From the NCBI RefSeq assembly GCF_004379255.2, contig NC_056036.1, forward strand, positions 372,001 through 436,000: DNA of 64,000 nt, given 5' to 3'. The notes under the pieces were generated by a model that made no database searches, was not told where the DNA came from, and saw nothing but the letters and a program-made list of their open reading frames with translations. Made by a program: the position numbers and the translations under genes. Below are positions 22,993-35,024 of the stretch, in pieces (the stretch's first letter is position 1; each line of letters opens with the position of its first letter). Origin of the DNA: Salvia splendens. Taxonomy: Eukaryota; Streptophyta; Magnoliopsida; Lamiales; Lamiaceae.

Positions 22993-25390
22993 ATGGCAGA
23001 ATCAAACGATTCAAATGCCTCAACTATTCCCTTGTCTGCGTTGCCTCTCTTTTCTCAGATTCCTCCTATCTCAGTGAAGCTCACTGAAGGGAACTTCCTG
23101 ATATGGCATCAACAGGTAGATATTGTTGTGTGTGGCTACGGCCTTGAAGCATTCCTCACTGGAGAAGCAATCCCACCTCCGCAAACCATTGCAGATCCAG
23201 ATGAAGGTTCCATGATACTCAATCCAGCCTTTGTGGCATGGCAAAGACAGGATAGAAGGGTAGCTGGTTGGCTGCTCTCTTCACTGTCAGAAGGAGCTCT
23301 TTCCTTTGTTGTTGGGTCAGATCCGTTAAGGATATTTGGAGAGCCTTGGAGACAAATTTTGCCAGTCACTCTACTGCCAAAGTCATGCAGTATAGACAGC
23401 AGATGCAGAACCTCAAGAAGGATGGTCTCACTATGAGTGAATATTTGGGTAAGATGAGAAATTTCTTTTACCTTCTTGGGTCTGTTGGTTGCAGGATCTC
23501 TGATGGGGAACAAATCCTGCACATTCTTGGAGGATTGGGCCAAGAATATGATCCAACAGTATGTGCAATTACTTCCAGATCTGAGCCCTGGACCATTGGA
23601 GATGTCAGCTTATTTCTCCTCAGCTTTGAGTCCAGAATGGAGACTACAAGGTCACACTCCACTAGTGTGGATGGATCTCAGCCTACATTGAACTTGTTGG
23701 TGCAGCAACAGTCAGAGCAGAGAAAGGATTCATCTTCATACTACAACAAGTTTGATAATGGAGGAGGAAGAGGTGGATCCAGAAATCAGAGAGGAGGCAG
23801 AGGAAGAAGAGGCTTTGGTAGAGGGGAGGCAACAAAATCATTTGCCAATTGTGTGAAAAGCTAGGACACACAGCAGCTAAATGTTGGCATAGGTTCGAAC
23901 AGAACTATACTCTTCCTCAACTGCAGTTTAGAGGGAATGCTCCACAGCAGCAGCAAAACTACCCATCTGCTCATCTGACTCAGTCTGTGCCAAGATCACC
24001 TACTGTCAATTTCTCAGATGGAACTCTGTCAGAATTTTGGTTTAATTCTGCTGCCTCAACCAGCTGGTATCCGGATTCTGGAGCTACTCATCATATCTCC
24101 AATGATTTGAGCAACTCAAACATCGGCTCAGAATATACAGGAGGTAAACACTTGGTTCTTGGAAATGGTCAATCTGTTGATATTGCTAATGTTGGTGAAA
24201 TTGTTCTTAAGTCTCATTCTCCTAGTTTCTCCAGAAAACTTCATCTTAAGAATCTCTTACATGTGCCTAACATTACCAAAAATCTCCTCAGTGTCTCACA
24301 ATTTGCCAAGGATAATTCGGTTTTCTTTGAGTTTCATCATTCCTTTTGTTTTGTCAAGGATCTTTGCACCAAGGAAATAGTGCTCAAGGGAACACTTGAC
24401 AAAGGGCTTTATCACTTCCTAGTAGACCATTCCCCAATCAAGAGAAGCCATAGCTCCAATCTCCTTCCTATTCAAGAAGTGCCAGTAGTTCACACAGTCA
24501 GCCTTCCCAATGATGCTTCTAGTAGTAGTTCCAGTACTTCTTCTACTCTTGATTTATCCTTGTGGCATAATAGACTATGACATCCTACACTAGATGTTGT
24601 GAAGCATGCTTTGCGCAGTTGTAATATCCCCTTTGTTTCAATGAAAAATCAATCCCTTTGTCATTCTTGTTGTGTCTCAAAGGCTCATAGACTTCCTTAT
24701 TCCTTGTCAAAATCTGAGTTCAGTTCTCCTCTTGAATTAATACACAGTGACTTATAGGTACCGTCTCCTGTAGTTTCCAGAAATGGATTATCCTATTATA
24801 TCTTCTTTGTTGATCACTACTCTAGATACTCTTGGATTTATCTTCTGAAGAATAAAACTGATGCCTATTCTGCCTTCAAGCAGTTTAAGGCCCTGAGTGA
24901 AAACCTTTTTAATTCAAAAAGTTAAAAGTCTCCAATCTGACTGGGGAGGTGAATTTCAAGGTTTAACTCCATTCTTGAAAGAGTGTGGAATTTCCCACAG
25001 AGTTTCTTGTCCCTACACTCCACAACAGAGTGGTCTAGCTGAAAGGAAGTATAGACACATTGTGGAAACTGGTCTTACTCTTCTGGCCCAGGCCTCTCTC
25101 CCTCAAAAATTCTGGGATTATGCTTTCCTTACTGCTACTTATCTGATAAACCGCATGCCTTCAAAAACCATCAACAACATTTCACCTTTTGAGAAACTCC
25201 ACTGCCATAAACCAGATTATTCTTCTCTTAAGGTCTTTGGGTGTATGTTATCCCCTCACTCGTCCCTATAATAAGCATAAGCTTGACTTCAAATCAGCCA
25301 AGGCTACCTTTTTGGGCTATAGTCCATCTCACAAGGGATACAAAGGTGACATCCTTAATATTGAGCTCTCTGTTTTTGTCAAGAGAAACA
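22993..25390 (+). pseudogene. Copia gag-protease-integrase polyprotein, broken
   Basis: The gag part starts MAESNDSNAS and includes the family motif LTEGNFLIWHQQV. A zinc knuckle C-x2-C-x4-H-x4-C (CEKLGHTAAKC) lies near 23850. The protease site DSGATHHIS is near 24076. The integrase HPTLD zinc-binding region and SDWGGEF follow, as does AERKYRHIVETGLTLLAQAS. At least two frameshifts (near 23320 and 23840) and stops near 24580, 24757 and 24922 break the frame, and the last part of integrase and everything after it are missing. Confidence 0.88.
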
Positions 25391-26346
25391 AAAGAATATT
25401 AGCAATGTAACAAAACCAGACTGTAATAAGAATGTCAGATTAGGAATACGACATGTTTTAATTAAAGAAGAACAAATAGAGAGAGAGGAGAGAAACAGAA
25501 CTGAAGAATAAGAACGGAAGATTATCTTGCTGAAGTTGTTGAGTAGAGTGTATAAGGAATGACAATGAAGATTGCTCAGTTTAAGGTATTTATAGACCTC
25601 GGAAATTGTGAGCATGCATAGTAAGAAATCAATGCAACTTCCCAAAAAGACACAATGATGAATGAGACCTTCCAAATATCAGTGTCAATAAAATCTTTTA
25701 AAAATATTGAGTTGAATTATATCTCTATGATTTAGTCCATTTAATGTCCTACGGCTATAAATAATTTATATAACTGAGCACCATTTTACATAGTATTTTT
25801 TAACCTGTTCTTCTATGATATACATGTGGCATAGGAAACTAAACAAAAGCAAACCTAAATACTTTTGGAAGAGAATATCTGCCATCCTATGCAAAAAAGA
25901 ACAACCACAACATGCAGCAAAAGGAAGAATACATAATCATTAAAAAGAGAACACATGTGGTATGCCATGCGTGGGAAGATGGAGCTACTCCACATCAGCA
26001 ACAAATAGGCAGTAGGAACTCTTCACTGAACAAATAAAAGGTAGTACTACATTAAATACTTCCACAAACTTATAAAATCAACTAAATACGGTTTAAATAT
26101 TACATATCTGAATACCAGTTATATTTTGACCATTATATTGATTTACACTTGATGAATTGTGTTTCTATCATTCATCATTCCACATCAGGTTATAAAATAG
26201 ATGGAAAATTCAAACACAGAAGCATTATACATTTAGATCATACCTGACACATGTTAGAAGATACCATAAAATAAGGTAGAACATAGGTTATAGAGCATTA
26301 AACTTAATAACTTGTGAAATTATTAAATCATGGTTTCTACTAGAGG
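25391..26346. other. Intergenic, no gene seen
   Basis: AT-rich DNA after the truncated copia element. I looked for its 3' LTR here and did not find one. Only short chance frames occur. Confidence 0.5.
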
Positions 26347-26758
26347 ATTATGTTAAGATGACAACCCTTCTTAAAGTGACAATGTACCACCTATCTCGTA
26401 TTGCCACATGGCACGTTATCCAGCAATATTCATTTAGTATGCGTTTACAAATTGCATGATAATAATATGTGGATTGTTGTGTATATTGTCGAGTATTGTT
26501 GTATAGGCATAGAATGTTTCAGTTGCAGTATATATAGACGTATTGCTTTTTTATACAGTTATTTTGCATTATAGCCTATACAACAATACTCAGCACTCTA
26601 CACTGCAATCCACGTAGTACTATCATGCAATCTGTAGAAATCCATTTAAAACGCTTACTATGATATTGTTGGATAAACCCCTAATATTGTTGGATAGCGT
26701 GCCATGTGGCAGCACGAGATTGGTGGTACGTTGTCACTCTAACTATGGTGGCACCCTA
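26347..26758. mobile_element. Inverted-repeat MITE of undetermined superfamily
   Basis: The two halves are long imperfect inverted repeats. The left arm has GTGACAATGTACCACC and TTGCCACATGGCACGTTATC; the right arm has the reverse complement (GATAGCGTGCCATGTGGCAG, GGTGGTACGTTGTCAC). The middle also folds back (TGTGGATTG against CAATCCACG). It has no coding capacity and no clear target duplication, so its superfamily is undecided. Confidence 0.65.
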
Positions 26759-26759
26759 A

Positions 26760-27063
26760 TGCTGACGTCCCGGCGGACGTCCCAATTTTTAATTTTTGTT
26801 GAACTGCCCTTTTTTTTATTTTTTTTATTTAATGAAATTATCATTGCACTTTCTCCGTCCATATTCGTGTCAAAATTTTAATGCCGTAAATTGTTTAATT
26901 TGGTGAATTTGTGAATTTGTATTATTATGGATGTCCGCCATTGTCCAGTGGGATGTCCTTATGACGTGGCAGTGTAGTGGGAGGTCCTTATGACGTGGCA
27001 GGAGGTGTTTTTGAGAAGTACGACGGGAAGTCCGCCGAGACATCCACACCATTGCAGATGCTC
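26760..27063 (+). mobile_element. 3' fragment of a PIF/Harbinger element
   Basis: The right end ACCATTGCAGATGCTC is followed by TTA, as in the full elements here. The stretch before it (ATTTAATGAAATTATCATTGCACTTTCTC and a region with GTGGCAGGAGG) resembles the 3' flank of the element ending at 38768. No matching left terminus was found, so it is probably truncated, perhaps against the MITE on its left. Confidence 0.5.
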
Positions 27064-27607
27064 TTATTGTATCCAATCCATTTCAGCAGTATGCTTTGGA
27101 AAGAGGAAACCCTTTTATAAGAACATTGTTTATGAATATTCCACATTGGTCTCCATTGTAGCAACACAACTTTCAAGAATTCTCTCTTTCTCTCTGCATA
27201 TTAATTAATTATTATTTTCTTATTATAAATATTTTAGGAGGCTCGAAATAAAGGAAAGAAATCAAATTTCAGCCTAGATAATAGCTGCAGCTACCCAAGC
27301 AAGCAGCCTAACACCACTATAAGGCGGACACCCCAATAGCCTCGCCCCTTTTTTTTCCACAACCCTAATTTTTTTGTCCACAACCACAAAAATTTGTTTC
27401 CGCCACTATGGTGGACACTTCCAATAGCCCCAATCTTTTTTTCATTTATGTTAATTCAATTATAATTAAATTTATCGGACTATACGTAATTAGAAGAAAA
27501 CGGCTATACGTGAAGAAATTAAAATTAAAAACTAAATTTTCGTCGTATCAAAGTACAGGAAAAATTATACAACGAAAATTTAATCTAATGCAAAATCACA
27601 AAGGTGT

Positions 27608-29274
27608 TCACACTGCGCCGCCTCCCCTACGTACCCAAACTTCTTCAATCAAATCGGCCTGGAGTGTGGTATGTGTTGTGGTCCTGCGCATATCAGTAAA
27701 ACGTTGGATCAAATATTCATTGCTCCGTGGTATGCCCATCTGGATCGGCGCGGAGGCAACACTGTGACTTGTACTTGCGCCCTCTTCCGGTGCCCAGCGT
27801 TCTGCCGCAAATCCTTCATCTTCTATTATCATATTATGCAATATGATACATGCTACATAATATTCGCGACATCATCTTCGTGCCAAAATCGTGCCGGGCA
27901 CCGTAATGGCCCACCACGATGGGAGGACACCAAAAGTCTGCTCAACATCCTTCCTAGCACCCTCTTGTTTGCGCGCAAAATATTGTTTCTTCGGTCCAAA
28001 TAGTATCCCCTATTATACTGTGTGTCGTTGGCTACGAAGCTGATTTCTGGACCCTCCCCCCGGCACACATCGTTTAAGAGCGGCGATGACTGAAGAACAT
28101 TAATGTCGTTGTTATCCAAGCCTCCTAGCTCAACTGGTTGAGAAGGGAGGCAAGGATATGGCGCCTTTCAGGAGGTCCTGAGTTCGAATCCTGGATGGCG
28201 CAACTTGGGATTAATTTCCATGTGGGCCCAAGGCTTGTTGCCTTGGGACTTTGCAAGCATACGGGCCTAGACCAGTGTGAGGGTGGTCAACTTACGAGCC
28301 GAGGCCCTTCTGAGGGTGGTTAAGCAGCTAGTTCGTGGGCCACGAGGGAAAGGGAGAGGTCGGTGCTTGGCCTGGACCCGTCTGAGGGTGGTTAAGCGGC
28401 TAGTTCGTGGGCCACGAGGGGCAGGAGGAGGCTGGTTCCGACGTGACCACGAGGGGCTGGAAGAGACTGGTTCGCTTTCCAATGTATCTCGAACACCGAT
28501 GTGTGTGTGTGTAAAAAAAACATTAATGTCGTTGTTCGAACCTTCCACACCGAAATACGCATGCCAGATCCGCAAACGGTAGTCAGCAACGGCTTCCAGA
28601 ATCATCGATGGATGTTTGCTTTTGAATCCAGTTGTGAACTGGCCTTTCCAGGCCACGGGGCAGTTCCTCCACTCACAATGCATGCAATCGATGCTTCCTA
28701 ACATTCATGGGACCCCGTGGATCGAACCGTGCATATCCAGCAGTCTCTGACACTCATCAGGGGTGGGCTTCCGTTGGAACTCTGCACCAAAAATTTCTCG
28801 GATCCCTTTACAAAACCGCCTAGGCACCGTTAGGCTAGTCGTCTCACCCATCTGTAGGTATTCATCGAACATATCGGCTGGTCCGGCGTAGGCAAGCTGC
28901 CGGATTGCAGCGGTGCACTTCTGATGCGTAGATAGCCCGATCCGGCCAGCGCAATCACGCCAGAGGGTGAAGCACCGGTAACGCTCCGCCAAATTCGTTG
29001 CTATATGGTTGAAGAGCCGTTGCGACATTCTGAATCGCCGGCGGAAAATCTCGAGTGGATAACGAGGGTTATCCACAAAGTAATCAGCCATTAGACGCTG
29101 GTGCGCACCGAGGTGGTCTCGTTGGATGGTCCGCCGATGAGTAATCGCACGAGGGATCGCGGCCTCCGCCTCCTCCGCCAAGCGCGCCGCATCCTCCTGG
29201 GTGGCCTGGTGTTGCACCTCTTGAATCAGAGAATTCCACGCGTCATTCCACAAATTGTCCATTTCAGTCCACAA
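27608..29274 (-). pseudogene. PIF/Harbinger DDE transposase, broken by SINE and deletion
   Basis: From 29274 leftwards the frame has the helical N-terminal region (RRTIQRDHLGAHQRLMADYF, FRRRFRMSQRLF) and CQRLLDMHGSIHG. After a stop comes the first catalytic aspartate in MLGSIDCMHCEW and ADYRLRIWHAYFG. The second aspartate is in GSNNDINV, exactly where the SINE sits. After it the frame resumes (NNDINVLQSSPLLND) but a deletion removes the usual region after RGYYL, including the normal third catalytic Glu context. The C-terminus ends LIEEVWV. It is inactive. Unlike three other copies here it keeps TGG (Trp) in the WHAYFG motif. Confidence 0.88.
28114..28518 (+). mobile_element. tRNA-derived SINE with 18-bp target duplication
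   Basis: The element is flanked by the perfect 18-base repeat AACATTAATGTCGTTGTT (28096-28113 and 28519-28536), which is the duplicated transposase sequence. Its head is tRNA-like, with an A-box region TAGCTCAACTGGTTGAG and a B box GAGTTCGAATCC, the internal RNA polymerase III promoter. The tail ends in GTGTGTGTGTG and an A-rich run. At about 405 bases it is long for a plant SINE because a 39-base block is repeated inside (28310-28348 and 28382-28420, one mismatch). It must have been mobilised by a LINE. Confidence 0.9.
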
Positions 29275-29556
29275 ATTATAGTGAGAGAAAGTTTGAGTGA
29301 TGAAGAGTTGAAATGATGTGAAAATAATGAATGGAATGGGGTGTATTTATAGGTGAATTAAATTGAAATAAAAAAAATATTTTTGTATCTGGACCGGCGC
29401 GCCGGGCACCGCCCCACTATAGCCGGCACGCCTATTCACCGCGTCCGCCCCGGAAATGTCGTCCGCCTCGGGGCGGACGTGCTCCCCACTATAGATAACC
29501 CCGAGATCGCCCCGGTCGGGGCTATAGCCGCGCCTGGCTTATAGTGGACACCCTAA

Positions 29557-31317
29557 TTTCCAATTTACAGCTAAAGTCTCTACTGAGTTTTGTGGCAGAA
29601 AGTGTAAGCATGCGTTCCATGTTATTTTTATGGAAAAACTCTAGCAAGTATTGAGTTGTAATATATAGAATAGTTCATATTATTCTATATTGGTGATGTT
29701 GTTGACAAGCCCATAGGTTGGTCCATCCAGCAATTCAGGTAATATGTCAAAGTTAGATTATGCATTTTTTAACCATGTAAGTCGCGTCTTGAGCATATGT
29801 ATGAAATTGATGAGATGTTGGATGACATAGTTAAAGGAAAAGAGTAGAATGCTCTGTCGGTATAAGTGGTTCATGCCTTACTTAGTAGGCCACCTCTTAT
29901 TGCCTTTGTTAGATTGCTATGCTGCCTTCAATCAGTGATAAGTATTAGCTGTGCCTTCTGACTGAACTAAATGCACCTTATATTGTTTTGTCAAACCTAC
30001 CTAGTTTGCCTCCCTAGCTTATATGCTTATCAGTTTCATCCTATGTAGTATTGCTTTTTTTTAGAAAACTAATACTTTCTGAATAAATTTGTGTATTAGG
30101 ATTGGATTACCAAGCCATGGTGGCATAGATAACTTTCAGTTCAAGGACTATGGTTCTATTGCCAGGTTTTACTTCCATAACCTAACTAATTGCATTCCCC
30201 CCCCCCCCTTAAATATCAGGGTTATAAAACTTTTTCCAATGTTGGGGGCAATGCAAGCTTTAACCATACTGATTAAGAAGGCTATAAAAATCTAATATTT
30301 ATTCAAATGTTGCCACCTCTTTTTTTACCATTATCTAAAATTTGTATACCCTATAACTAAAATTCGTAGTTAAAGCGTATTGTTTAATAATATTATCTTA
30401 ACTTAATCTAGATTAATGCATATTTATCTTCCCACATATAATGCGTGTACTATTATCAAGACATATTTAATGGTGAGGAATAAAAGTATTACAAATTGTG
30501 TGAGTGAGTGTAGGGAAATAATACGTTAATAGTATATAATATTCCCTCATCTCGTCTTAAAATAGTTGAGTCATTTTTTTGAATTTAAGAAATTGATGTG
30601 TTAAAAATTAAAGTAGAAAAAGTAGAGTAACATGGAAAATAATGTAAGAGAGAAAAATAGAAAGTAAAGAACGAGAAAAGATAATTTTTTTACCAAAAAA
30701 TGAACTAGTTCAACTATCTTAAGACAATCTAAAAAGTAATATGACTTAACTAATATAAAACAGAGGGAGTATATCCCACCTGACAATCTTCGAATCTCCA
30801 AAAGGATGATTTTTTCAGTATAATTAATTTCATTGTGAATACACTAACCTTTTTAAAAAAAATTAGCTTAAATATGACTATTTCTTGGTCAATAAAATTA
30901 CTCTAGATCATTGTAGACTATTGTTTTTTTTATTTATGTAGCACCAAGAGAGATGATTATAATTACTAAATAAATGTGGTGCCAGATTGGCATGTGAATG
31001 GAAATCGGAGAATATATTCATACTAAGATGCCGACATCTCAAATGAACTCCACCTTATCGTTTACACATAAACAATAAGATTCTTACAAGATATGTTTAT
31101 TCAAACAGAGAGTAATAAAATTTCCAATATTATCTCCCAAATCTGGTCTCCAAAAAGTGTAATTTGTCCGTTTGTGTTAGTTGGCATAGAGTTGAAAAAA
31201 TGCTAGTTGTATTATCTACTATACTTGAGCATATATTATTAGTATTAGATTAAAATAAATTAAACTCTATTAAAACCATAAATTTTTGTTAATTATGTTA
31301 AGTTCAAGTCATGAGCC
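29557..31317. other. Intergenic, no gene seen
   Basis: AT-rich DNA with one Stowaway-like MITE at 30542-30769 and a short poly-C run near 30197-30208. No coding region is supported. Confidence 0.5.
30542..30769. mobile_element. Stowaway-like MITE
   Basis: Left end TTCCCTCATCTCGTCTTA and right end ATAAAACAGAGGGAG form imperfect inverted repeats about 228 bases apart, followed by TA. It is non-coding. Confidence 0.6.
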
Positions 31318-31320
31318 TAA

Positions 31321-32035
31321 GAGCATCCACAGCGGTGAGCAGGGTCCGTCCGTCCGTGCCGCTGGCAAGGACACCCCTGTCCGCTGCTGCGCTCTTGCCG
31401 CTGGCACGGACGTGCTCTTAGCTAAGAGCACGTCTGTGCCAGCGAGCAGGGCGACGTGGCACATTTCTATCGGCCGTTGGCATTTTCTTTTTCTTTTTTT
31501 TAAAATAAAAAATCATACCAAAAATTAAAAAAAATATATTTTCGGATTACCAAAAATATACAGATTTTATTACCATTTTTTTGAAAAAATTTTTGCAATT
31601 CTTTTTTTTAAAAAATTAATCCTGAAATCATCTATAAATACACACATTCATCATTCATTTTGGCGAAATTCGGCCATGAGTAGTGAGTTTTTTTAATTTT
31701 ATGAATTTAATTATGTAATTTTTAATTTTTAGGATTTAAATTATGTAATTTTTAAGACTTTAATTATGAAATTTTTAATTTTTATGATTTTAATTATGTA
31801 ATTTTTAATTTTTAATTTTTTAGTAATTAGTAATAGTATTTTGGGTATTTTTAATGCATTTTAATATTGTTGAAATGTTTTTATTTAAATTGAATAATAG
31901 AATGGTGGGACCCTTGAGCATGTCCTTGCGGAAGAGCATGGATGTGGATGTTGTGCTCTTGCCTAAAAGTAGGGAGTAAAAGTGGGTCCGGGCCCACATC
32001 CGTACTCGTTGGCAAGAGCACGGATGTGGATGCTC
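31321..32035 (+). mobile_element. PIF/Harbinger deletion derivative (transposase type), MITE-sized
   Basis: Ends GAGCATCCAC and GTGGATGCTC are flanked by TAA (31318-31320, 32036-32038). Its left part is the 5' leader seen in the transposase elements, including TATAAATACACACATTC. At about 31660 this jumps directly to the last codons of the transposase (GCGAAATTCGGC, then TAG) and the AT-rich 3' flank with repeated TTAATTATGTAATTTT. So nearly the whole gene has been cut out. Its terminal regions match the ORF1 element at 8789-10232. Confidence 0.9.
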
Positions 32036-32038
32036 TAA

Positions 32039-35024
32039 GCCCATTAGGCTAAGCTATGTCCAAATTAAATATCTACACACGTCTCGCTTTTCCACTTAAT
32101 TGAATTATTTGATTCCTATAATGTCTATAAAAAAATTATTATATCTACTTAATCTATGGAAATTAATTAATAATGACGACCCTAATTAAATAGGAATGTG
32201 TATGATCAACGTCTTAAAAATCACTTACAATTTTATACTATTATACTCGGATCTGGTAGTATATATCTTGCTTAATGGTGTGTGCAGACAAGTTTATCGA
32301 ATGGTTGGAAATAAATTATTGACATATCTGAACCAAATTAATTAACGTAATAAAATACTAGCTAGGTTGTCTTTTTGCAGGATAATGTCATGCGTGACAT
32401 AATACATCAATAGTTTATACTAATTCAATTAACGATGTGATTACCAAAAATAATTACAATATTTTAGTAGTACGATGTGAGTCACATGGTATCATAATTG
32501 ATAACAACGTTTGACTCGCTAATCCTATTCTCCACAGTCCGTACACAAAAATCAGGGTGTTTTTGGTCACCTTTAAACTTTAATTTATGTTACTACTAAT
32601 TAAAAAAACAAATTTATAAACATTAGTATTTAGGTTACTTGGATATTGAATGAATATTAAATTTTCTATTTTATTGTGTTCGTGTTAATTAGGCAGATTT
32701 GTTAACATATATAACTGTATTAGAGGCTTAAATCATATAATAATTTTATATTGCATTCGTCTTTTAATATAGTCACTTCTAATATTTGAGTGTTGATTCT
32801 ATATTGAGTAGGAGGCGTTTGAGTTCGTTGAAATACTCCACTTTTGTTGATGACAACATGATCAATATGTTATAGGTTTCGATCTATTTTGATTTTGATT
32901 ATATTGTTGGTTCTTCTATTTTACTTTGCACGAGCTCGTAGGTGGACGTATCGAATTGAAATAAGATCTCAAAGATCTTGATACATTGATAGTTTTTAAC
33001 TATATTCAAGTCGTTATACTCTCCTTGAACGATAAATGTGCAATATTAGTTTGGCAAGATTTCTAAATAAGTAATTAAGTCAAAGAAATGTAGGAGTAAA
33101 TCATTTAATTGTTCTTATAAATTATGATAAGAAATAGTTTTATGATCTTATAATAGTTAATAAGTATAGAGTCAACTCTTGATAGGATATAATTGAAGAT
33201 TGGCTACATGGTGTATTAATAGGTAAAACTTTTGATTTTTGAATTATTTCCACTCTCTAACTTTATGTCTTGATATCATAAGATTAACCAAAGACTTGGT
33301 GAAAAGTGGACAATTATAATTTAAGACCCATCTTTTGATTTATATTATAGTTGTTCGTTTGTCACGTCCGAGTCATTGGTTAATAATTTAATTTATTCAT
33401 TAATGTTTGTCACGCAGTCATTGGTTAATCTTTTGATTTATTGATTAATTGGGTAAACACGTGTGTGTTGCAGGGGATGTACTAGTTCAATTAATAAATA
33501 TGCAAATGCAATTCACTTTTTAGAGTTATTTTGGTTTTAAAAATCGAAATTTTAGTTTCTGCAATTTGTTAATTGATGAATAGTTTTTTCGGGAGAAGAG
33601 AGATAGAGAGATTGTTGAGCTCAAGACAAAACTTTTTCTATAAAAGAATCTCACACTTTTGAATATTCTCGAATGACAAATATAAAATATTAATAAAAAT
33701 GTAGTAAAAATAATAATTACATACATGATCGATCAAGAAGTGAAGCAATGGTAATCTTTTGTCTCACATTAATCTTATTGGTTACGCGGTGTCATAGAAA
33801 TTTTTTTCTAATTGAATGAGATTATCATGAAAATAAAAAAAAATATTGGTATTACATAATACATCATGATTAACATTTATAAAATAAATTATAACTTTCA
33901 AATATCATAGTTTTAGAATATTTTAATTGAATTTGATTACTTTGGTTGATTATTTCAAAATCATAGTATATGATTTTTTAAAAATTTTACCATTATATTT
34001 TAATGTTTTTTTTTTGTTCAAGAGAACGGTATATTTTAATGTTCATCATCATGGAGTATTATGTAAAAAAAATACTTCGTATTAAAATAATAAAACTATT
34101 AATGTCCATGATCACATGATGTGAATACTTTTGGGCCCTTCCTATTTGGGCAGATTTGAATAATTGTAAAATAAACTAAAGAATTTGGTGCAACTGTTTT
34201 AATACTTGATGCATCGTTTTAGAAGGGATATCATGCTGTTCTCTTGTCACTTCTTTTAAATTACAACTAACAAATAATATATTTAATTATTGTTTCATGA
34301 AATAAATAATACTACATCTATCTATAAAAAAATAGACTATTTTCACCATTTTAGCGTCCACCAAAATTAGACCACTTTCTAAATATGAAAAGCTTAAATT
34401 AATTAAATACTACTAATAACGTGAACTTGACAATCCACTTATACTACTTCTACTACATTCCCCTTCCCTTTTACTTTACCAATTATGTATTAAAATCCGT
34501 ATAATTTACACCTTAGCCTATTTTTAGTAGGTGGAGATAGTGTAATAAACAAATAGAGAGACGCTAATGAAAAAACATAACAATAAAGAGAAGAAAATAA
34601 GAAAGAAAGTCGATAGCTCATAGACTTCCGTTGTCGACTCCTTCATGTCAACAACTACTCGGATTGCAAAGCACTAAGTCGTTGTTGCACTCCTAAATCG
34701 AAAACCTTAAATCAACCACCGTACATTCCCATTAATATAGCAAAGATTGAAATACACATGATGACACATGCACCAATTGATACATATGAATGTAAGAATC
34801 TTCATCTTGACATCTTTGTCAATCCTCATATGGAGTATTTTTGAATGAATCTGAAGCATCCCATATCAATGACAAATTGAAATGCGTATGATTGAGGATG
34901 GGAAATTTATCTTTTCCCATAACAAATAATGTAAGATTCTGATAAAGATCGAGATCCATACCATAAGTAAATCAAATATTCGAATCCAATTCCAAACCCA
35001 ACAAGTCACGTGTAATTGAGAAAG
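32039..35024. other. Intergenic, no gene seen
   Basis: About 3 kb of very AT-rich sequence. I see no gene, no RNA gene and no complete transposon ends. All open frames are short and low-complexity. Confidence 0.55.

Larger units (their letters stand above)
22728..25390 (+). mobile_element. Ty1/copia retrotransposon, truncated (5' LTR, gag, protease, partial integrase)
   Basis: A short putative 5' LTR (22728-22921, starting TGTTATGATT and ending TTTTCA, with a TATATAA box near 22800) is followed at once by TGGTATCAGAGC, the standard primer-binding site complementary to initiator methionine tRNA. Gag, protease and most of integrase follow. The frame ends near 25390 and no reverse transcriptase or 3' LTR is visible. 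Its LTR and coding sequence differ from the neighbouring copia element, so the two are separate insertions. Confidence 0.85.
27312..29553 (-). mobile_element. PIF/Harbinger element with transposase on minus strand, carrying a SINE
   Basis: The left end CACCACTATAAGGCGG and the right end (inverse GGGTGTCCACTATAAGCC) are imperfect inverted repeats, both next to TAA (27309-27311, 29554-29556). Inside, a minus-strand transposase gene is broken and interrupted by a SINE at 28114-28518. The ends differ from the GAGCATCC family, so this is a separate Harbinger lineage. Boundaries are less sure than for the other elements. Confidence 0.75.

Noticed and set aside
25391..26346. 3' LTR for the truncated copia element
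   Set aside because: No sequence resembling the 22728-22921 LTR was found here, so the element is regarded as truncated.
28125..28200. Possible tRNA gene
   Set aside because: The A and B boxes belong to the head of a SINE with target duplications; the cloverleaf is not complete.
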